Source of the DNA: Nitzschia sp. DOCU1
Taxonomy: Eukaryota; Bacillariophyta; Bacillariophyceae; Bacillariales; Bacillariaceae
Assembly (NCBI GenBank): GCA_951394045.1
Contig: OX595988.1
Coordinates: 3,363,352-3,427,351 of the forward strand
DNA length: 64,000 nucleotides
Direction: 5' to 3'
Made by a program: the position numbers and the translations under genes. The notes under the pieces are model-generated. The model was not told the origin of the DNA. It worked only from the letters and a program-made list of their open reading frames with translations, and did not search any database. Below, piece after piece: positions 31,124 to 41,077 of this stretch. The first letter of the stretch is position 1, and every line of letters starts with the position of its first letter.

Positions 31124-31843
31124 ATGAGTGACAACAACAAGAACAACAACGAAAGCTACGACCACCTCTCTAAAAAGATGAAACAGGAGATTGAGGAACG
31201 CAACGATTTGCGCGCCAAGGCGGTCGCTGAAGTCTTTGCTAATCATCCCTGGGCTCGTGATGTTGTAGCCAGAGCCAGGACCGAGACCGAAAATGACGAC
31301 AGATTTGGCAAAATGAAAAAGAAGATTGAAGAACTCTCTGTTGCCATCATGGAAAAGTACCGCTCTACCCCTGCGACTGCGAAGCAGTGCCTCAAGGAGT
31401 TTGATCGCAAGCTGCTCGCGTTGGGAATGGAGCCCGACTGCGTTGTTGAGTGGCAGGTGCTCAACAACTGGGTGGAAGAGGAAGACGAGTGGGACAGTCT
31501 CACTGCCGAGGAGCAGGCGGGTCGAGAGAACGTACCCAAGGGAAAGCAGCGAAAGACCAAAAATGACGACAGCTTTGACGAAATGTTCAAGGAGATTGAA
31601 GAACTCTCTGATGCCATCATGGAAAAGTATCGGTCTACCCCTGCCACTGCGAAGCAGTGCCTCAAGGACTTTGAACGCCAGCTGGCTGCGTTGGGGGTGG
31701 ACGACGACTGCGTTTCGATGTGGCAGGTACTCTACGGATTTGCGATGGAGGAAGACGTGTGGGACAGTCTCACTGCCGAGGAGCAGGCAAGTCGAGACGT
31801 ACCCAAGGGAAAGAAGCGAAAGCAGCAAAAGACCAAAGCTTGA
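31124..31843 (+). CDS. Helical repeat protein, two 90-residue repeats (paralogue of the gene at 32518)
   Basis: A 239-residue protein beginning MSDNNKNNNESYDHLSKKMK. From about residue 57 it is two near-identical 90-residue repeats (270-bp period, 31291-31560 and 31561-31830). Each has IEELS.AIMEKYRSTPATAKQCLK (a helix-turn pair), LALG...DC...WQVL, a WDSLTAEEQA.R block and a basic VPKGK(K)RK end. It is charged and lacks a signal peptide. No known domain is recognised. The homology extends past the stop: a frame continuing to 31928 ends in GFLFTPVPMNGLAS, a tail also found after the downstream paralogue, so the stop at 31841-31843 may be a recent truncation. Confidence 0.72.
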   Translation: MSDNNKNNNESYDHLSKKMKQEIEERNDLRAKAVAEVFANHPWARDVVARARTETENDDRFGKMKKKIEELSVAIMEKYRSTPATAKQCLKEFDRKLLALGMEPDCVVEWQVLNNWVEEEDEWDSLTAEEQAGRENVPKGKQRKTKNDDSFDEMFKEIEELSDAIMEKYRSTPATAKQCLKDFERQLAALGVDDDCVSMWQVLYGFAMEEDVWDSLTAEEQASRDVPKGKKRKQQKTKA

Positions 31844-31928
31844 GGCGCTACTAGCTCTTCGAACATGCCGCCGAGGAAGATCAACCCCGACAACGCCGCG
31901 GGCTTTTTGTTTACACCAGTACCGATGA

Positions 31929-32517
31929 ATGGATTAGCATCATAGATGACACAATAGTAGTCATTTTATTATTGATGACACACTGATAATCTTGTGCGAT
32001 TTCGGAAGGCACCAATGGATGATATAGCATTCTCCCGGTGTAACTTTCGGTCTCTCCAACTCGCTGTTACATCGTTTTGTTGGCACATTATAGCTCTAGG
32101 TGATGTTCATCAATCCTCTGCCGCCGCCTAGAAAGATAATTGTAGCGATGAAAAAGCCATGTCGTACTTTGTCTGCTGAACCATGGCCAATGATGCATTA
32201 CGCCGGAGCCATTTCAACATGCTTCATGTCGGACCTCGAGCTAGTCAATACCACGGTCTTGTCGCTCATCTCGAGGCAAATCGTACGCATTAGAGCTCGA
32301 AGGCAGCCACACTTTTCCCGGAATGGATGATTGTTGAGGGGCCCCACACCGAGACACGTTTTGGGGCAAATCAATCGAGCGATAGAGTTGCAACCACCAG
32401 ATGTCGGCATCCAATTGACCGTTGCTCTTCTCCGAAATTTCAGTCGCCTCGCTAATGATATCCTCGGCAGGTTCGCGCTGCTTGGAATCCTTTTCATTGT
32501 CATTTCAGGAGGCAACG
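31929..32517. other. Spacer between the two repeat paralogues
   Basis: No gene recognised. A pyrimidine-rich tract with TTTCAG just before 32511 could act as a splice acceptor, so the second paralogue might have an upstream exon here; I could not identify one. Confidence 0.4.
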
Positions 32518-33069
32518 ATGGATCCGACTTCACGAGACTATGATATTAAGCTGCTTGCGTTGGGAATGGAGCCGGACTGCACTGTAGAGTGGCAGGTGCT
32601 CAGCGACTGGGCGGATGAGGAAGAAAAGATTGACAAAGTCTGCGATGCCATGATTGAAAAGTACGTGTCAACCCCAGCGACTGCGGCTGAATGCCTCAAG
32701 GAGTTGGAGGCCGCGTTGCTCGCAATCGGAGTGGAGCCCGACAGAGTCGGGGCGTGCGAGGCGTTCCGCGAATATGCTCAGGAGAAAGAAAAGATTGACA
32801 AAATCTGCGACGCCATGATTGAAAAGTACCGGTCAACCCCTGCGACTGCGAAGAAGTGCATCGAGGAGATGGAGGCTGCGCTACTTGCAATGGAAGTGGA
32901 GCCCGACCGCGTCGCGGCTTGGGAGGTGTTCAGCGAGTTTGCGCAGGAAGAAGAAGAATGGGATAGTCTTACTGCCGAGGAGCAAGCGGGTCGAGAGCGC
33001 GTACCCAAGGGAAAGAAGCGAAAGCGCAAGGCACGAGCACCCCAAAGATGCCGCCGAAGATCCCCCTGA
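32518..33069 (+). CDS. Helical repeat protein, paralogue of the 31124 gene with 55-residue repeats
   Basis: A 183-residue protein from the ATG at 32518. It begins inside the equivalent of the upstream paralogue's first repeat (KLLALGMEPDCTVEWQVL). Two 55-residue units follow (165-bp period) of the pattern KIDK.CDAMIEKY.STPATA..C..E.EAALLA..VEPDRV, and then the shared WDSLTAEEQAGR.RVPKGKKRKRK end. After that the frame leaves the ancestral one: it ends APQRCRRRSP, while the shared tail GFLFAPAPMNGLVAS is encoded in the next frame up to 33124. Compared with the paralogue it lacks the N-terminal ~60 residues, so it is 5'-truncated, or its first exon is unrecognised. Confidence 0.62.
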   Translation: MDPTSRDYDIKLLALGMEPDCTVEWQVLSDWADEEEKIDKVCDAMIEKYVSTPATAAECLKELEAALLAIGVEPDRVGACEAFREYAQEKEKIDKICDAMIEKYRSTPATAKKCIEEMEAALLAMEVEPDRVAAWEVFSEFAQEEEEWDSLTAEEQAGRERVPKGKKRKRKARAPQRCRRRSP

Positions 33070-33409
33070 CGACGCGGGCTTTTTGTTTGCACCAGCGCCG
33101 ATGAATGGCTTAGTAGCATCGTAGATGAAACACTAAATTGTTGTCTTTGTTGAACCACATTCTGGGTTGCCAAATGCAATTTAGAGCTGAAAACGAGAGT
33201 CCAGTTCCGCAGACTGATGCATTGTAATTTTGCACCTAGATCCTGTGCCCGGAAGTGATAGCACTGTCTCTATCCACGATCGTGTCTGGCATGCCGTCAC
33301 CGCTATCTCTCATTTGTCAATCGGAAACAACGTCACTATCCGTCTGTACTCCTTGGATCGACGAAAGCTAGCGCGGCTGTCGTCGTCCTCGAGCGTAATA
33401 ATGCCTCTC

Positions 33410-33822
33410 GTTGCGGCTCCTTCTTCTACAAGAGAGTATTGAGCTTGGAATTTTGTTTCGAAGAGTGCAAACGCATCCTACTCCGTCGCTTTATCAAACA
33501 GCAATCCTCCTCCATGCATCGTAGGCGGTGCCTTTCCGAACGCACTTGACCTAGAGCGGGAATCCAGTAGGATCCCAAAGCTTCACCTGGGCTCTGCTCG
33601 GTACTAGCAGCAGTAGCCATGGCTGCTGTTGTTGCGGCTCCTTCTTCTAGAAGAGAGTACTGTGCTTGGAATTTTGTTCCGAGGAGGCCCCCGAGGATCC
33701 CCCGGCCAACACTGCAAACGCATCCCACTCCGTAGCGTCATCAAACATCAATCGTCCTCCATGCATTGTAGGCTGTGCCTTTCCAAACGCACTTGAGCTA
33801 GAGCGGGAATCCAGCAATCGTA
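33410..33822. repeat. Two diverged direct repeats, ~221-bp period
   Basis: The stretch starting GTTGCGGCTCCTTCTTCTA at 33410 recurs at 33631. Both copies continue through a GTGCTTGGAATTTTG-like segment, GCAAACGCATCC, and CTAGAGCGGGAATCCAG. The second has an insertion of about 30 bases (a GAGGCCCCCGAGGATCCCC-type segment) and scattered substitutions, so the duplication is older than the other tandem repeats in this window. Confidence 0.7.
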
Positions 33823-34500
33823 GGGGAGAAAACCGCCACTGTCATCCTCATAGGCCAACTTCTCATTCAACTGTTTAGAGGGAATAATCCCTTTGGAGCC
33901 TTGCGCCTTCCAGCAGCAGCAGCTTCTTCTTCTATTGCACCCCCGCATTGTCCCCGCCGTCATCGACGCATGTCCATCCATCGATGCAGGCAGACGTCGA
34001 TTTGAGCCACACATCCAAATGCAACAAGGCCGAAATTTCTGGCTAATTGCATGCATGACGACGGATAATCGAAAAAGAAACGCCGATCTTTACACATGGC
34101 TCCACCTCGAGCTCTAGCAGTAGTATGGAAAAGGGCGTCGTCGGATCATGATTCGCGATTGAACATGGCCGCCAATGGATAGCTGCAGTAGTGGATCCGA
34201 CTCCAATCATCATCTATATCGAGCATCAGCTTCGAAAATTGTAGCGCCGCTGTCGTCAAAACTCGGCAACATCGAAAGGCAAGGAAGAGCTGTCGCGCAA
34301 ACTTCCCTCTACCACGACGACGACCCAGAGAGACGACACCCATGTGGAAGCGTATTGGATGCTACATGGATTGAACTGTGGGGCGGCGTTCAACATGGTG
34401 GAATGTCGAAGGGCGTCAACCGCGCCGCTCCTTTGCCTCGACCATGGTGTCGTCTGCAATAGCAAACGCGTCCGTGGCGAGAAGGTCCGTTTCAGAGCAG

Positions 34501-34605
34501 AATGACGTCACTCGGATCTTTCCTCCACGTGTAGCTCCATTGGATGGGGTGGTAGTAGATGGAGGATTATGATTGGTGGAATGGCAACACATGAGTGACG
34601 TCATT
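34501..34605. promoter_or_regulatory. Inverted pair of TGACGTCA sites
   Basis: AATGACGTCACTC at 34501-34513 and its exact reverse complement at 34593-34605 each contain a perfect CRE/bZIP palindrome (34503-34510 and 34596-34603). TGACGT is the CO2/cAMP-response core known from a diatom. No intact gene starts directly beside it, so a role is inferred only. Confidence 0.35.
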
Positions 34606-34836
34606 CGATAGATGCAAGCCAAAAGATCGACGCCTCACATTTTCATTTTCATTTTAAAAAAGCTATCATCTCATTTTACACATCAGAGTGATGATGCTGG
34701 CCCTGGATGGCAATAAGTCACGCGAAGATCGAACGGAACATCGGCTTTGCCCCCTATCAGCATGCTACATGGCATCGTGCAAACGTCTTTTAATGTCATG
34801 TGAATTCGTAGTCTGCGGCAACTATGGAAAGTGGAA

Positions 34837-35298
34837 ATGGCCAAGAATGAGCGTCTTCAACGCGATGCAGCGAAAGGATGAGTTGAGAGAACCGAAGACT
34901 ACGAGAGGAACGACCCCAGTACAACCGTAACACCTCAAAGGCGTGCATTCCAATGTTTCTGTCGGTATGCTTGTGTCAAAAAGGGATTCCCGCCGGCGTT
35001 GGTACATGAAAACGAAACGCGTTTGACGGTCTGCTGGTGGAATTGGAAAGACGATGATGACGTGCATAGCAGCCAGTATTCCTTCGAAGTATCGGAGCCG
35101 ACAATCATCCTCGCAGATTCTTGCTGGTTGTCCTCCCCATCCACAAAAATCATGCTGGATAACGACCCGCGTTTTGATGTTGAAGGGCCGAACGAAGCCT
35201 ACTATACTGGTTGCAAAACTAGCTACCATGACGGTGATGTTGGGGAGAACACGCGATTTCGACAAGAGGACTCGCAAACAAGCGTTCAAATGCGCTAG
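34837..35298 (+). pseudogene. Possible disrupted ORF of unknown family
   Basis: An ATG at 34837 opens MAKNERLQRDAAKG, then TGA at 34879-34881. The same frame then stays open for 139 codons to 35298 with protein-like composition: FQCFCRYACVKKGFPPALV, CWWNWKDDDDVHSSQYSFEV and LDNDPRFDVEGPNEAYYTG. Either this is a gene with a nonsense mutation or an exon with an unrecognised upstream part. No family recognised. Confidence 0.3.
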
Positions 35299-35332
35299 TA
35301 CTAGAGTGTGGATGCATACGCTATTCTTTGTT

Positions 35333-36115
35333 TTACTCCCTTGAAGAAGAACTGGAAACTAGCAATGCGGCCGACAACAGCTCCAATTGGGCTGACCAGG
35401 GATCCAAGGATTTCAGCAAACTTGGTGAAGGATCATGGGGAGATGATCTGGTCAATCGCCGAGGTGAAATGGCGACTCTGCCATATCGGATATCATTCGT
35501 AGTAGGAGAGCCCGCACTAGGACTGAGGGGAGTCGCTCTCTGAGGACATTTTGGCATGGAGGTGGGAGATTCCTGAGAACCACTCCAGCGACGGCGACGC
35601 TCATCATAAGCAGGACGAGGAGTAGTATTCCCCACAATAGCAGGCTGGGCTATCTGAGGCTTTGCGGGAGAAGAAGGAACTGCTCGTTTGCGTCTGCTTG
35701 AAGATGAAAGCGGTGGTGTTGGTGCATATATCTCAGTTGCAATGCTGGAAGGTGAAGCCACGAATCTAGGCGGTGCTGGAGGTGGACCTTGCTGCCCCAA
35801 GACGATCTTGTCATGCATTCTTTCGTGGTGGTGCCGGCGTTGGGATTTTGGATACCTCGATAGTCCGGACCCGAATTTCCTGGAGCCATTCTGTGTTGAG
35901 CCACTTTTCGGGTTGTCTTGGAGAATCGTCACTCGGATGCTGGTCGTGACAATCTTGCCATCGATCGTACCTTTGAAGTGCTTGACCGGACAATGCAGGA
36001 CCCGCCCGACAACCTTCTGTGCGGCGCCGTATTGTTCTTCCAATGAGCTTGTTCCGATCTCATTGTAGTACTCTAACTCTCGATTTCTTACTAAATCGGT
36101 AATGAATTCGTTCAT
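35333..36115 (-). CDS. MNxFI/DNPK/PKCP-family protein, paralogue 1
   Basis: A 260-residue protein; the start is set at the ATG at 36115 because it gives MNEFITDLVRNRELEYYNEI, which aligns with the starts of the two other family members in this cluster. Shared features in order: MNxFI N-terminus with RNRE.EY; VTILQDNPK; APTPPLSSSSRRKR; RRRWSGSQESPTSMPKCP-QRA; LSPSAGSP. The rest is Ser/Pro/Arg-rich and probably disordered, with no signal peptide or membrane segment. I know of no described domain with these motifs. Short conserved motifs in disordered sequence resemble docking or phosphorylation sites (many S-P and R-x-x-S), so a signalling or regulatory role is possible but not shown. Confidence 0.68.
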   Translation of the reverse strand: MNEFITDLVRNRELEYYNEIGTSSLEEQYGAAQKVVGRVLHCPVKHFKGTIDGKIVTTSIRVTILQDNPKSGSTQNGSRKFGSGLSRYPKSQRRHHHERMHDKIVLGQQGPPPAPPRFVASPSSIATEIYAPTPPLSSSSRRKRAVPSSPAKPQIAQPAIVGNTTPRPAYDERRRRWSGSQESPTSMPKCPQRATPLSPSAGSPTTNDIRYGRVAISPRRLTRSSPHDPSPSLLKSLDPWSAQLELLSAALLVSSSSSRE

Positions 36116-36816
36116 TGTCGTTGGTGCTGGTTTTAGATACAAGGTTGCTAGTAGCCCAAGTTGATAATGACATACACCTACTTGTTGTTGTAGAGCAGGC
36201 AAAGGATGATGTTGTTTCCGAGATTTATGTTAGAAAGCGCAGCGACCAAAGGCATCACGAAAATGAAAGCAACCCATCTGCGCTCTTTTAATACACAGGC
36301 AGAAACTCAAAAGTGCCGGATGAATAATTGTTGCAGGAGCGTCGAACTGTCCATCAGAAACTGCGCGATGAAGAAGCGGACGGCCCCTTTAGCAGCAAAC
36401 TTCTTTAAAATAGATAGAACCTTCTGTTTGTTGCCAACGGGAGTCGTTAAGTAACAGGAGACATTTTTGCCAAACCCCGTCATATTCCTGGTAAGGCTAC
36501 GAACTTCGTTACCGCTGCGGAAAAACTTTTCCTCCCGAGCACTTCTGAAGTCAAGCTATCCTCGCTCTATCTGCCGAAGCACCTGACTCCGGATACGTTA
36601 CTCACGGACTGAACAGCCAATACCTGGATCATACTATTACCATCGCCATCACGAGGACTATTCTTCTCGTTGAGGAATACTCTACCTATGGTACTAAGAA
36701 TGGAGGGGGTAGTATATATACTACCCCCTACTCCTAAGAAGGAGAGCAGGGGGGTCGTTGTTGGTGTAAGCAAGAAGACGATCGCAATCGCCCATGGCGA
36801 CGAGGAGAATACGATT
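36116..36816. other. Spacer between family paralogues
   Basis: Holds the promoter of paralogue 1 and a perfect 26-base palindrome at 36704-36729. No gene. Confidence 0.45.
36704..36729. repeat. Perfect 26-bp palindrome
   Basis: AGGGGGTAGTATA followed by its exact reverse complement TATACTACCCCCT. It lies in the 3' flank of paralogue 2, about 90 bases past its stop, and could form a cruciform or an RNA hairpin. Confidence 0.85.
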
Positions 36817-37683
36817 TCAGCAGGGACTCAGGTGAAGGGGGTCGATGAACAAGATTTCCTCTTGTTGACCACTCTTCTCCGACACCATGTGGCTTCCAGA
36901 ATGTGTTGTGCTGGAAATTTTAACCCTGCGATGTGCTGGTGCTGGGTCCTCGCTGTTGCCAGAAGTACTAGGAGTACAAATAGTACTAGGAGTAGGAGAG
37001 GCTGCAATGGGACTGAGGGCGTCCCCAACGGCTCTTTGAGGATACTTTGGCACAGAGGTTGGGGATTCCTTACAGCCACTCCAGCGACGGCGCTCCTCTT
37101 CGGGACTACAAGAACTTCTTCTAGTACTAGCCGCCGCTGCTGTATCATCCCCAGCAGCAGCAGCCCCATCATCGCTTGAAGGATTGCTAGCCGGTGGCTG
37201 AGGCCCTCCACTACTAGCCTGCTTGCGCCTGAGTGAAGATGAGAGCGGTGGAGTGGGTGCAAATATATCTGTTGTGGTTCTGGCAGGCGACGCCATGAAT
37301 CGAGGAGGTGGAGGAGGCTGACTTTTCCCAAATATGATTGCTGTGGTATCATGATGCATGGCTTCATGTTGTAGTCGAGATTTGGGAGACCACGACCGTG
37401 TGGTATGGGCGTTCTTCTTGGCGTCGGCAATATTCGGGCAACTTGTTGTTTTGGGGTTGTCTTGCATTATGATCACTTGTATGTTTGTCATGATGATGAA
37501 TTTACTTTGGTCGCCGCCGGCGACGAGACCAGCATAACAATGGCCCATCTCCTCAGGCCACATACTGCTAGCAGATGAATCACCGACATTCTTCTCACCA
37601 AGTTCCGAGTCTTTATCCTTGCCGTAATGTAGTCTTGACGATTCCCCGATCTCCTTGTAGTACTCTTTGATGAAATCGTTCAT
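36817..37683 (-). CDS. MNxFI/DNPK/PKCP-family protein, paralogue 2
   Basis: A 288-residue protein from the ATG at 37683. It carries the family signposts: MNDFIKEYYKEIGES, VIIMQDNPK, PPPRFMASPARTTTDIFAPTPPLSS, RRWSGCKESPTSVPKYPQRA and LSPIAASP. Compared with paralogue 1 the RNRE segment is shortened and the Cys of PKCP is Tyr. It shares the extended PPRF.ASP...T.I.APTPPLSSS.RRK block with paralogue 1 but not with paralogue 3, so 1 and 2 are the closer pair. Poly-Ala stretches and Ser/Pro-rich linkers point to disorder. Function unknown. Confidence 0.68.
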   Translation of the reverse strand: MNDFIKEYYKEIGESSRLHYGKDKDSELGEKNVGDSSASSMWPEEMGHCYAGLVAGGDQSKFIIMTNIQVIIMQDNPKTTSCPNIADAKKNAHTTRSWSPKSRLQHEAMHHDTTAIIFGKSQPPPPPRFMASPARTTTDIFAPTPPLSSSLRRKQASSGGPQPPASNPSSDDGAAAAGDDTAAAASTRRSSCSPEEERRRWSGCKESPTSVPKYPQRAVGDALSPIAASPTPSTICTPSTSGNSEDPAPAHRRVKISSTTHSGSHMVSEKSGQQEEILFIDPLHLSPC

Positions 37684-38986
37684 TTTTTGGCGTTGTGGTG
37701 GCGGTGGTGGTGCTCAGAGTGGGGCAGGTAGTAGTATTTCTAGGCCGAAGAAGATCCCGAGATTAAAAGCTAGAGACAGCTGGTCCTGACATAAAATAAT
37801 GAAGCATCGCACCTACATTTCATTCACCTACGGGCGTACATCAGATCTCGTCTCGGAATGCGTTTGCTATTGTGGGCTTCGGCTCATGGCAAACAAAACG
37901 CCACAACGAAGTTCACGCTCTGATTGACAGATGCGCCAACATTTAAGCGAAACTGCGAGTAGAAAATTCGATTGACAAGTGCCTGATATTGTTCCGTCGC
38001 TCAATGAGGATTTGTCTCTGGCCATCTTTGTAATAGCCATCCATAGTCAAAGGTGTTGAAAAAGGCACAATCATTCTATTTAACGAAAGTCTTTTAATGC
38101 CTACGAAGACAACTCGTGATTAGTGACAATAAGCAGAAAAGCGTCAAGGTGTTGTGATCGATGAAGGCGAAAGAAGTTTTCTCCGTGCCGCCGCCGGTTC
38201 ACACTGCCGTTGAAGTCCAACTCCAGGATGCATGCAGTATCATAATCACTTTCGCCGGGTATCTGGTGAGCATCAGCTGCTAGAGTTAACTCAAAATTGC
38301 GACTACAACTATCTGGTACGGTCAGAAGCACTCCTATTACTACTAGCTACCTACCGGTAGAGTAGTACTAGTTCTTGCCACCCGAGGATTGCGCTCCTCC
38401 TGCCAAGTTCCAAAAGTTGCTTTTTCGGACGGACTCTTCTTGTTTCGTCATCTTTCTTCGAAAGGCTAGCTCCGTATCGCTGCCACCTGCCATGAAACGT
38501 CCGCTACCGTAGACGGCGGGCCGCCGAGCTACTAGCTTGTAGTGATCCTGATAATTAGCACGGGCTATTTGTTCGTTAATCAGCTGTTGTCATGTCGAAC
38601 GCTAGATTGGTATGAACGGCGCAAGATCTTGGACTAATTTGAGGCAAGTTGATAGCCATACTAGAGTGACAAGATAATCCTAGTCGTACTACCGTGCACG
38701 GACTCTACTAGGTAGTCAAAGTCGCAACGTCACGTCGTGCGCTTTATCATAGGTGGCAGTACGCCAGCAGCAGCGGCAGATGAAAGGATGATAGTGTCAA
38801 GTACCAACATCATTCATCCCAAGCTCCTACCAAGGTGCATCGGGCGCCAAAAAGCTGGAGGGTACCAGCAGGCAGAAGGAGCAGGGCACCAAGTAGATTG
38901 GGTACTTTTCTCTCGTATGATCGTTGCTTAAGTCAACTTCCACAATCGGTAGTAGCAAATGCCGTCGTCGCAGAATGGATCAAGAG
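37684..38986. other. Spacer between family paralogues
   Basis: 1.3 kb with the promoter of paralogue 2. Only short frames (for example 38101-38331 minus) without recognisable features; TAGTAG-type words abundant. Confidence 0.45.
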
Positions 38987-39688
38987 TCAACGGAACGGAA
39001 GGGATGTTAACACTTCCTTATCACAAGCGTCAGTCAGAGTGGCAACCGCTTGGTGTACTGCTGCTGAACTGTTTTTCGGGGGTGACGAATCCACCCCATC
39101 AACGATTGCCTTGGCACGGACAATGGAAGCCGCAATAGAACTAAGGGACAATTTCTGAGGAAGAGAATCTGGAGCATCATCGGCTTGAACTGGGCTTAGC
39201 GACGCTCGTTTCGGACACTTGGGCATGCACGTTGGAGACGAGTCAGAGCCGCCTCCCCAGCGAAGCTTGTTGCGTTTGGGAAAACTGATCCGGCTGTTGT
39301 TGCTAGACGTGGAAATGCTAACTGCTTGTTTGCTCTGTCTCCTTGCCTTCTTCGAGGAAGTTTTCCTTGGTGGCCCTCTTGGCGGAGAGGGGGTACCAGC
39401 AGAAAGCTCCATGACGCTTTGGGGTGACCATTCATTGGGAGAAGGGGGCGGTTGAGCTGCTTCTCCCTCGCTGCCACGTCGATCGACAACCCTTGCCGCT
39501 GCTGCCGCCGCCGCTGCTTTCGGGTTGTCTTCCAATATTGTCACTCGGATACTCGACGACAGATCGTCGCAGTGGGTCAGAGTGTTACTCGTAGTGCTAT
39601 CAGCATCATCGTCAGGATCGCTTTTCACGAGTTCTTGGCGATACTCTGCCTCTCGATTCCGGATCAACGTTTTGATGAAGGAGTTCAT
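38987..39688 (-). CDS. MNxFI/DNPK/PKCP-family protein, paralogue 3
   Basis: A 233-residue protein from the ATG at 39688. The start MNSFIKTLIRNREAEYRQEL is very close to paralogue 1, followed by SIRVTILEDNPK and a poly-Ala run. Then come a basic PPRKTSSKKARRQSK patch and RWGGGSDSSPTCMPKCPKRASLSPV, the best conserved block of the family. Its C-terminal region (SIAASIVRAKAIVDG...VHQAVATLTDACD) looks more ordered than in the others. The basic patch could be a nuclear localisation signal. Function unknown. Confidence 0.7.
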   Translation of the reverse strand: MNSFIKTLIRNREAEYRQELVKSDPDDDADSTTSNTLTHCDDLSSSIRVTILEDNPKAAAAAAAARVVDRRGSEGEAAQPPPSPNEWSPQSVMELSAGTPSPPRGPPRKTSSKKARRQSKQAVSISTSSNNSRISFPKRNKLRWGGGSDSSPTCMPKCPKRASLSPVQADDAPDSLPQKLSLSSIAASIVRAKAIVDGVDSSPPKNSSAAVHQAVATLTDACDKEVLTSLPFR

Positions 39689-40459
39689 GGTAACGTTTCA
39701 ATGAGGACGACAACACAACGAACCCAATTTATTCCCAACCTTTGTCGATACGGACGTGGTGACGATAAGTTGCACACCCGCTTGTTTCCTTTCAAGAATC
39801 AGAAGCAGCAAAAATGTCCTCTTTGCCAGTTTGGTCTTGAAGTGATAAAATCAGATCTTCGTTGTGGAGAGGAGGAAACTCGATTTCCGGTTCGACCTCG
39901 AGGAGCTTTTTCCTACTAAAGCAATTACACCTATGCCCGTTGCAGATTCGATACAGAACCGTCTTTCTTTTGAATAGCCATCGGCGGAAAACACGGAAAT
40001 AAAATTCTTTATACGAGGTGCAAACATTTAAGGAATGTTGAAACAATGAAGAAGTGATCGAAGTATGTTAGTCATGAAAGGCTATAATAACACCACTGAA
40101 TCGCGATTCCATTCTACGGTATTGAACGTAGAAAAACGAAGTCGGTCCCCACATCCCCCAAGTGTGCACTAGAGAATCGCCCTATTCCCGTTTGCTGTTG
40201 GCAGCAGTCAGGTAGCCGTTGCAATTGCCATCTCTTCATTTTTCCTGGCGGGCGCGCGAGTCACTCTAACAAATTTCATGTGCATTCGTTTCTTTGCGCG
40301 CGTCGAGCAAACCGAGGCGTCGGTGCTCATCCATCAGCGACGAAGACGATTGTCCGCCATTACCTGATATGCATTCAATGAACAGCAAGCCCACAACATC
40401 AACACAGCTCCTACTGTAGACTCCTTTGATATAGAATTAACCAAAAAGAAACCTTCACC
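39689..40459. other. Divergent promoter region
   Basis: Lies between paralogue 3 (minus) and the coiled-coil gene (plus). No gene recognised. Confidence 0.45.
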
Positions 40460-41077
40460 ATGCCTCGAATCATGAAAATCTTTCGCTTAAGCAAGAATGC
40501 TGACAAGAACAAGAAGCCCTCAAAGGAAAAGAAATCCAAGAGCGCAGTTTTCCGCACTAAAGATTCAACGCCCAGCATCAATGTTGAAAAGGCAATTATC
40601 AAGCGTGCATCAGCTCCTGCTCCAATCGAACAAGCGATTACATGGACTATGAGTGACGATTCGGTCTCTCCTATGAACGCAGAGCCACTTGATACGACCA
40701 ACCAACAACAAGCCCCAGAGCCATCACCCTCCCAAGAAACCGTCGCGTCCAAATTTATCTTTACCGAAGAAGACTTGATGGAAAACGAAATGAATCACAT
40801 CCGTGAACTTACAAAATTGGAATCTGATATCAACAGATTGAAGAAGACAACGGAAGACCTCGTTCGAAAGCATGCTACCGAGCTGGCAAAGAAGGACTTT
40901 GACTATGTCGAATTACTTATCCAGGTTGGCGAAAAGGAAGAAGAGCTCGAAATTGTGCGTGCCGAGCTGGAAAATACCAAGGAAGAATTAAAGACGGTCA
41001 GCTGCAAATTGATTCAGACGCAGCACCAACTTTTCGAAGAAAGTAACAAGAGCTTCTGGACGTCCCTCTTCAACTAG
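40460..41077 (+). CDS. Small coiled-coil protein with basic N-terminus
   Basis: A 205-residue protein from the ATG at 40460. The first ~35 residues are very basic (MKIFRLSKNADKNKKPSKEKK), followed by a Pro/Ser-rich linker and a continuous heptad-type coiled coil from about residue 108 to 195 (ENEMNHIRELTKLESDINRL, ELLIQVGEKEEELEIVRAEL). The end is aromatic: SFWTSLFN. No enzymatic domain. It may be a structural or adaptor protein; the short hydrophobic end could anchor to a partner. Its 3' end faces the large LanC-like gene at a ~120-base gap. Confidence 0.62.
   Translation: MPRIMKIFRLSKNADKNKKPSKEKKSKSAVFRTKDSTPSINVEKAIIKRASAPAPIEQAITWTMSDDSVSPMNAEPLDTTNQQQAPEPSPSQETVASKFIFTEEDLMENEMNHIRELTKLESDINRLKKTTEDLVRKHATELAKKDFDYVELLIQVGEKEEELEIVRAELENTKEELKTVSCKLIQTQHQLFEESNKSFWTSLFN

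Larger units (their letters stand above)
33125..34836. other. Decayed, duplicated spacer DNA
   Basis: No intact gene. It holds the direct repeats at 33410-33822 and the inverted pair of TGACGTCA-bearing segments at 34501-34605. Minus-strand frames through the repeats share an IPAL.QVR.ERH..CME motif with interruptions, suggesting relics of a duplicated gene. Confidence 0.45.
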
